Source: Caryophanales bacterium UBA782
Lineage (GTDB): Bacteria; Bacillota_I; Bacilli_A; RFN20; CAG-826
Direction of reading: 5' to 3'
Assembly (NCBI GenBank): GCA_002296455.1
Contig: DBJG01000033.1
Span: forward strand, 1 to 5,986
DNA: 5,986 nt
Positions 4,857 through 5,986 of this stretch are shown here, in pieces. Each line of letters begins with the position of its first letter. The stretch's first letter is position 1. The notes under the pieces were generated by a model. That model was not told the DNA's origin and made no database searches. It saw only the letters and a list, made by a program, of their open reading frames with translations. The position numbers and the translations under genes are program-made.

Positions 4857-5986
4857 TTATTTTATAAGAGAACGCAAGTAATTCGCAAAAGATTCTTTGT
4901 CAAAGCCGTAAAGTGGCAATGAATCGTTACTTGGGGCACTCGTGCCAAAATCTTTCATTCCGTAGACATGCTCGCAATATTTATAATAGCTTGTCCCGGT
5001 CGCCATTTCGAGTCCGACTCGTTTCCCACGTGGCAAGGAAAGAACCGATTTTTTGTAGGATTCGCTTTGATTCTCAAAAAGGTCGAAAGAAGGAATGCTC
5101 ACGACATTCACATTGATTCCTTCTTTAGCTAAGATTTCGCTTGCGTCCATCGCCAAAGAAACCTCAGACCCAGAAGCGAGCACTTCAAGTTCCGCATCAT
5201 TGTCTTTCTTCACAAAATAAGCGCCGCGATTTAGTCCTTCTTCGCTAGAAGCATCCAATAAAGGAAGGTCTTGACGACTCAAAATAAGGCACGTAGGCGT
5301 GTCTACACTTTTTAAAGCAACGTTCCAAGCGGCATAAGTCTCTCGAGCGTCGGCTGGACGAATGACGTGGAGATGAGGCTGAGCGCGTAGGGATTCAAGC
5401 TGTTCGACTGGTTCATGGGTAGGCCCATCTTCTCCAACCGCGAGAGAATCATGAGTCAAAACATAGATTGCAGGCAATCTTTCTAAGCTCGACATGCGGA
5501 CGGCCGCTCTCATATAATCCACGAAAACGAAGAAGCTACCGACATAAGTGCGAAGCCCTCCATGAAGCAGCATTCCGTTTTGAATGCTTGCCATTTCAAA
5601 CTCGCGGATGCCGAAATTGATGTTTCGTGCTTCACGATGAGCTGGTTGGAAACCAGGATCACCAGGAATGGATGTTTTCGTGCTACCCGCAACATCGGCG
5701 CTTCCGCCAATCAAGAACGGAATTTGCTTATTCGCGGCAACGACGATATGACCGCTTGTCACCCGGGTTGCTTCTTTTTTCAGTTCATTTGGCGCTACGA
5801 TCAAAGAATCACGAAGATCGCCTTTGAGTGCTTTTAAGAAGCGGGCGTATTCTTCAGGATATTCATCGCGGTAAGCACGTAAATCCTTCCGGTATTTACG
5901 CGAAGCTCTCTTCCCTCTCTTCCCTAATGTTTCCTCTAAACGAGCATAAACACGTTCATCGACTTCGAATGGAGGAAGTGTGTAAG
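4857..5986 (-). CDS. tkt: Transketolase, C-terminal 375 residues, cut by the window edge
   Basis: ThDP-dependent enzyme of the non-oxidative pentose phosphate pathway; it moves two-carbon ketol units between sugar phosphates (xylulose-5-P donor, ribose-5-P or erythrose-4-P acceptor). The reading frame runs open to the right edge, so roughly 280 N-terminal residues with the pyrophosphate-binding domain lie outside the window. A TTG inside the frame at 5804 is not the start. In fragment numbering, a charged Lys/Arg/Tyr linker (about 15-60) leads into the pyrimidine domain. That domain has IGGSADVAGSTKT (92-104), NFGIREFEMASIQNG (123-137, with catalytic glutamate E128), LHGGLRTYVGSFFVF (140-154), THDSLAVGEDGPTHEP (177-192) and SRQDLP (236-241). 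The C-terminal domain ends with YGMKDFGTSAPSN (341-353). These match bacterial transketolase rather than DXS or dihydroxyacetone synthase. It ends with TAA, 31 bases before the Asp23-family gene, with no terminator between them. Confidence 0.96.
   Translation of the reverse strand, partial: YTLPPFEVDERVYARLEETLGKRGKRASRKYRKDLRAYRDEYPEEYARFLKALKGDLRDSLIVAPNELKKEATRVTSGHIVVAANKQIPFLIGGSADVAGSTKTSIPGDPGFQPAHREARNINFGIREFEMASIQNGMLLHGGLRTYVGSFFVFVDYMRAAVRMSSLERLPAIYVLTHDSLAVGEDGPTHEPVEQLESLRAQPHLHVIRPADARETYAAWNVALKSVDTPTCLILSRQDLPLLDASSEEGLNRGAYFVKKDNDAELEVLASGSEVSLAMDASEILAKEGINVNVVSIPSFDLFENQSESYKKSVLSLPRGKRVGLEMATGTSYYKYCEHVYGMKDFGTSAPSNDSLPLYGFDKESFANYLRSLIK

Noticed and set aside
4857..5804. 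A separate 315-residue protein starting at TTG 5804
   Set aside because: The frame stays open for 60 more codons to the window edge. The sequence continues as transketolase, so this is only the C-terminal part of tkt.
5510..5837. Short frames on both strands over the middle of tkt
   Set aside because: These are shadows of the conserved transketolase pyrimidine domain and have no independent support.
1..5986. CRISPR array, tRNA, rRNA, insertion sequence, riboswitch or phage genes
   Set aside because: No spaced repeat array, cloverleaf, transposase, terminal inverted repeats or long structured leader was seen. The window is nearly filled by housekeeping genes.

Overview
The window is a compact stretch of chromosomal housekeeping genes, all read from the minus strand. 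In transcription order (right to left) they are: the C-terminal part of a transketolase (tkt), an Asp23/YqhY-family protein, nusB, xseA, xseB, dxs, and the N-terminal half of a DNA polymerase IV (dinB) cut by the left window edge. I see no plus-strand genes, RNA genes, mobile elements or CRISPR arrays. No intergenic gap reaches 300 bases; the longest is the 143-base space between the Asp23-family gene and nusB.

The organism looks like a moderately low-GC Gram-positive bacterium of the Bacilli/Mollicutes-related branch. The order yqhY - nusB - (folD) - xseA - xseB - (ispA) - dxs is known from Bacillus subtilis and relatives; here folD and ispA are missing from it. The Asp23 family is also typical of Firmicutes. 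The tryptophan codons I checked are TGG, and TGA ends four genes, so the standard bacterial code applies. That argues against Mycoplasma and Spiroplasma proper, but allows Acholeplasma-like, Erysipelotrichia-like or uncultured gut Bacilli lineages. The exact lineage is inference.

There appear to be two transcription units. tkt and the Asp23-family gene form the first, which ends in a clear intrinsic terminator (about 4423-4453). An extended -10 promoter (4367-4375) and a strong ribosome binding site then start the nusB-xseA-xseB-dxs(-dinB) unit. nusB/xseA overlap by 14 bases and xseA/xseB by 8 bases, each with its own Shine-Dalgarno, which suggests coupled translation. dxs is the exception: it has no recognisable Shine-Dalgarno.

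By function the window combines central carbon metabolism (transketolase) with isoprenoid precursor synthesis (DXS). Both are thiamine-diphosphate enzymes that handle glyceraldehyde-3-phosphate. It also holds transcription antitermination (NusB) and DNA repair or damage tolerance (exonuclease VII, Pol IV). I found no convincing new biological system. The points most worth a second look are the altered cofactor motif in DXS, the reduced operon order, and the unusual dxs leader.
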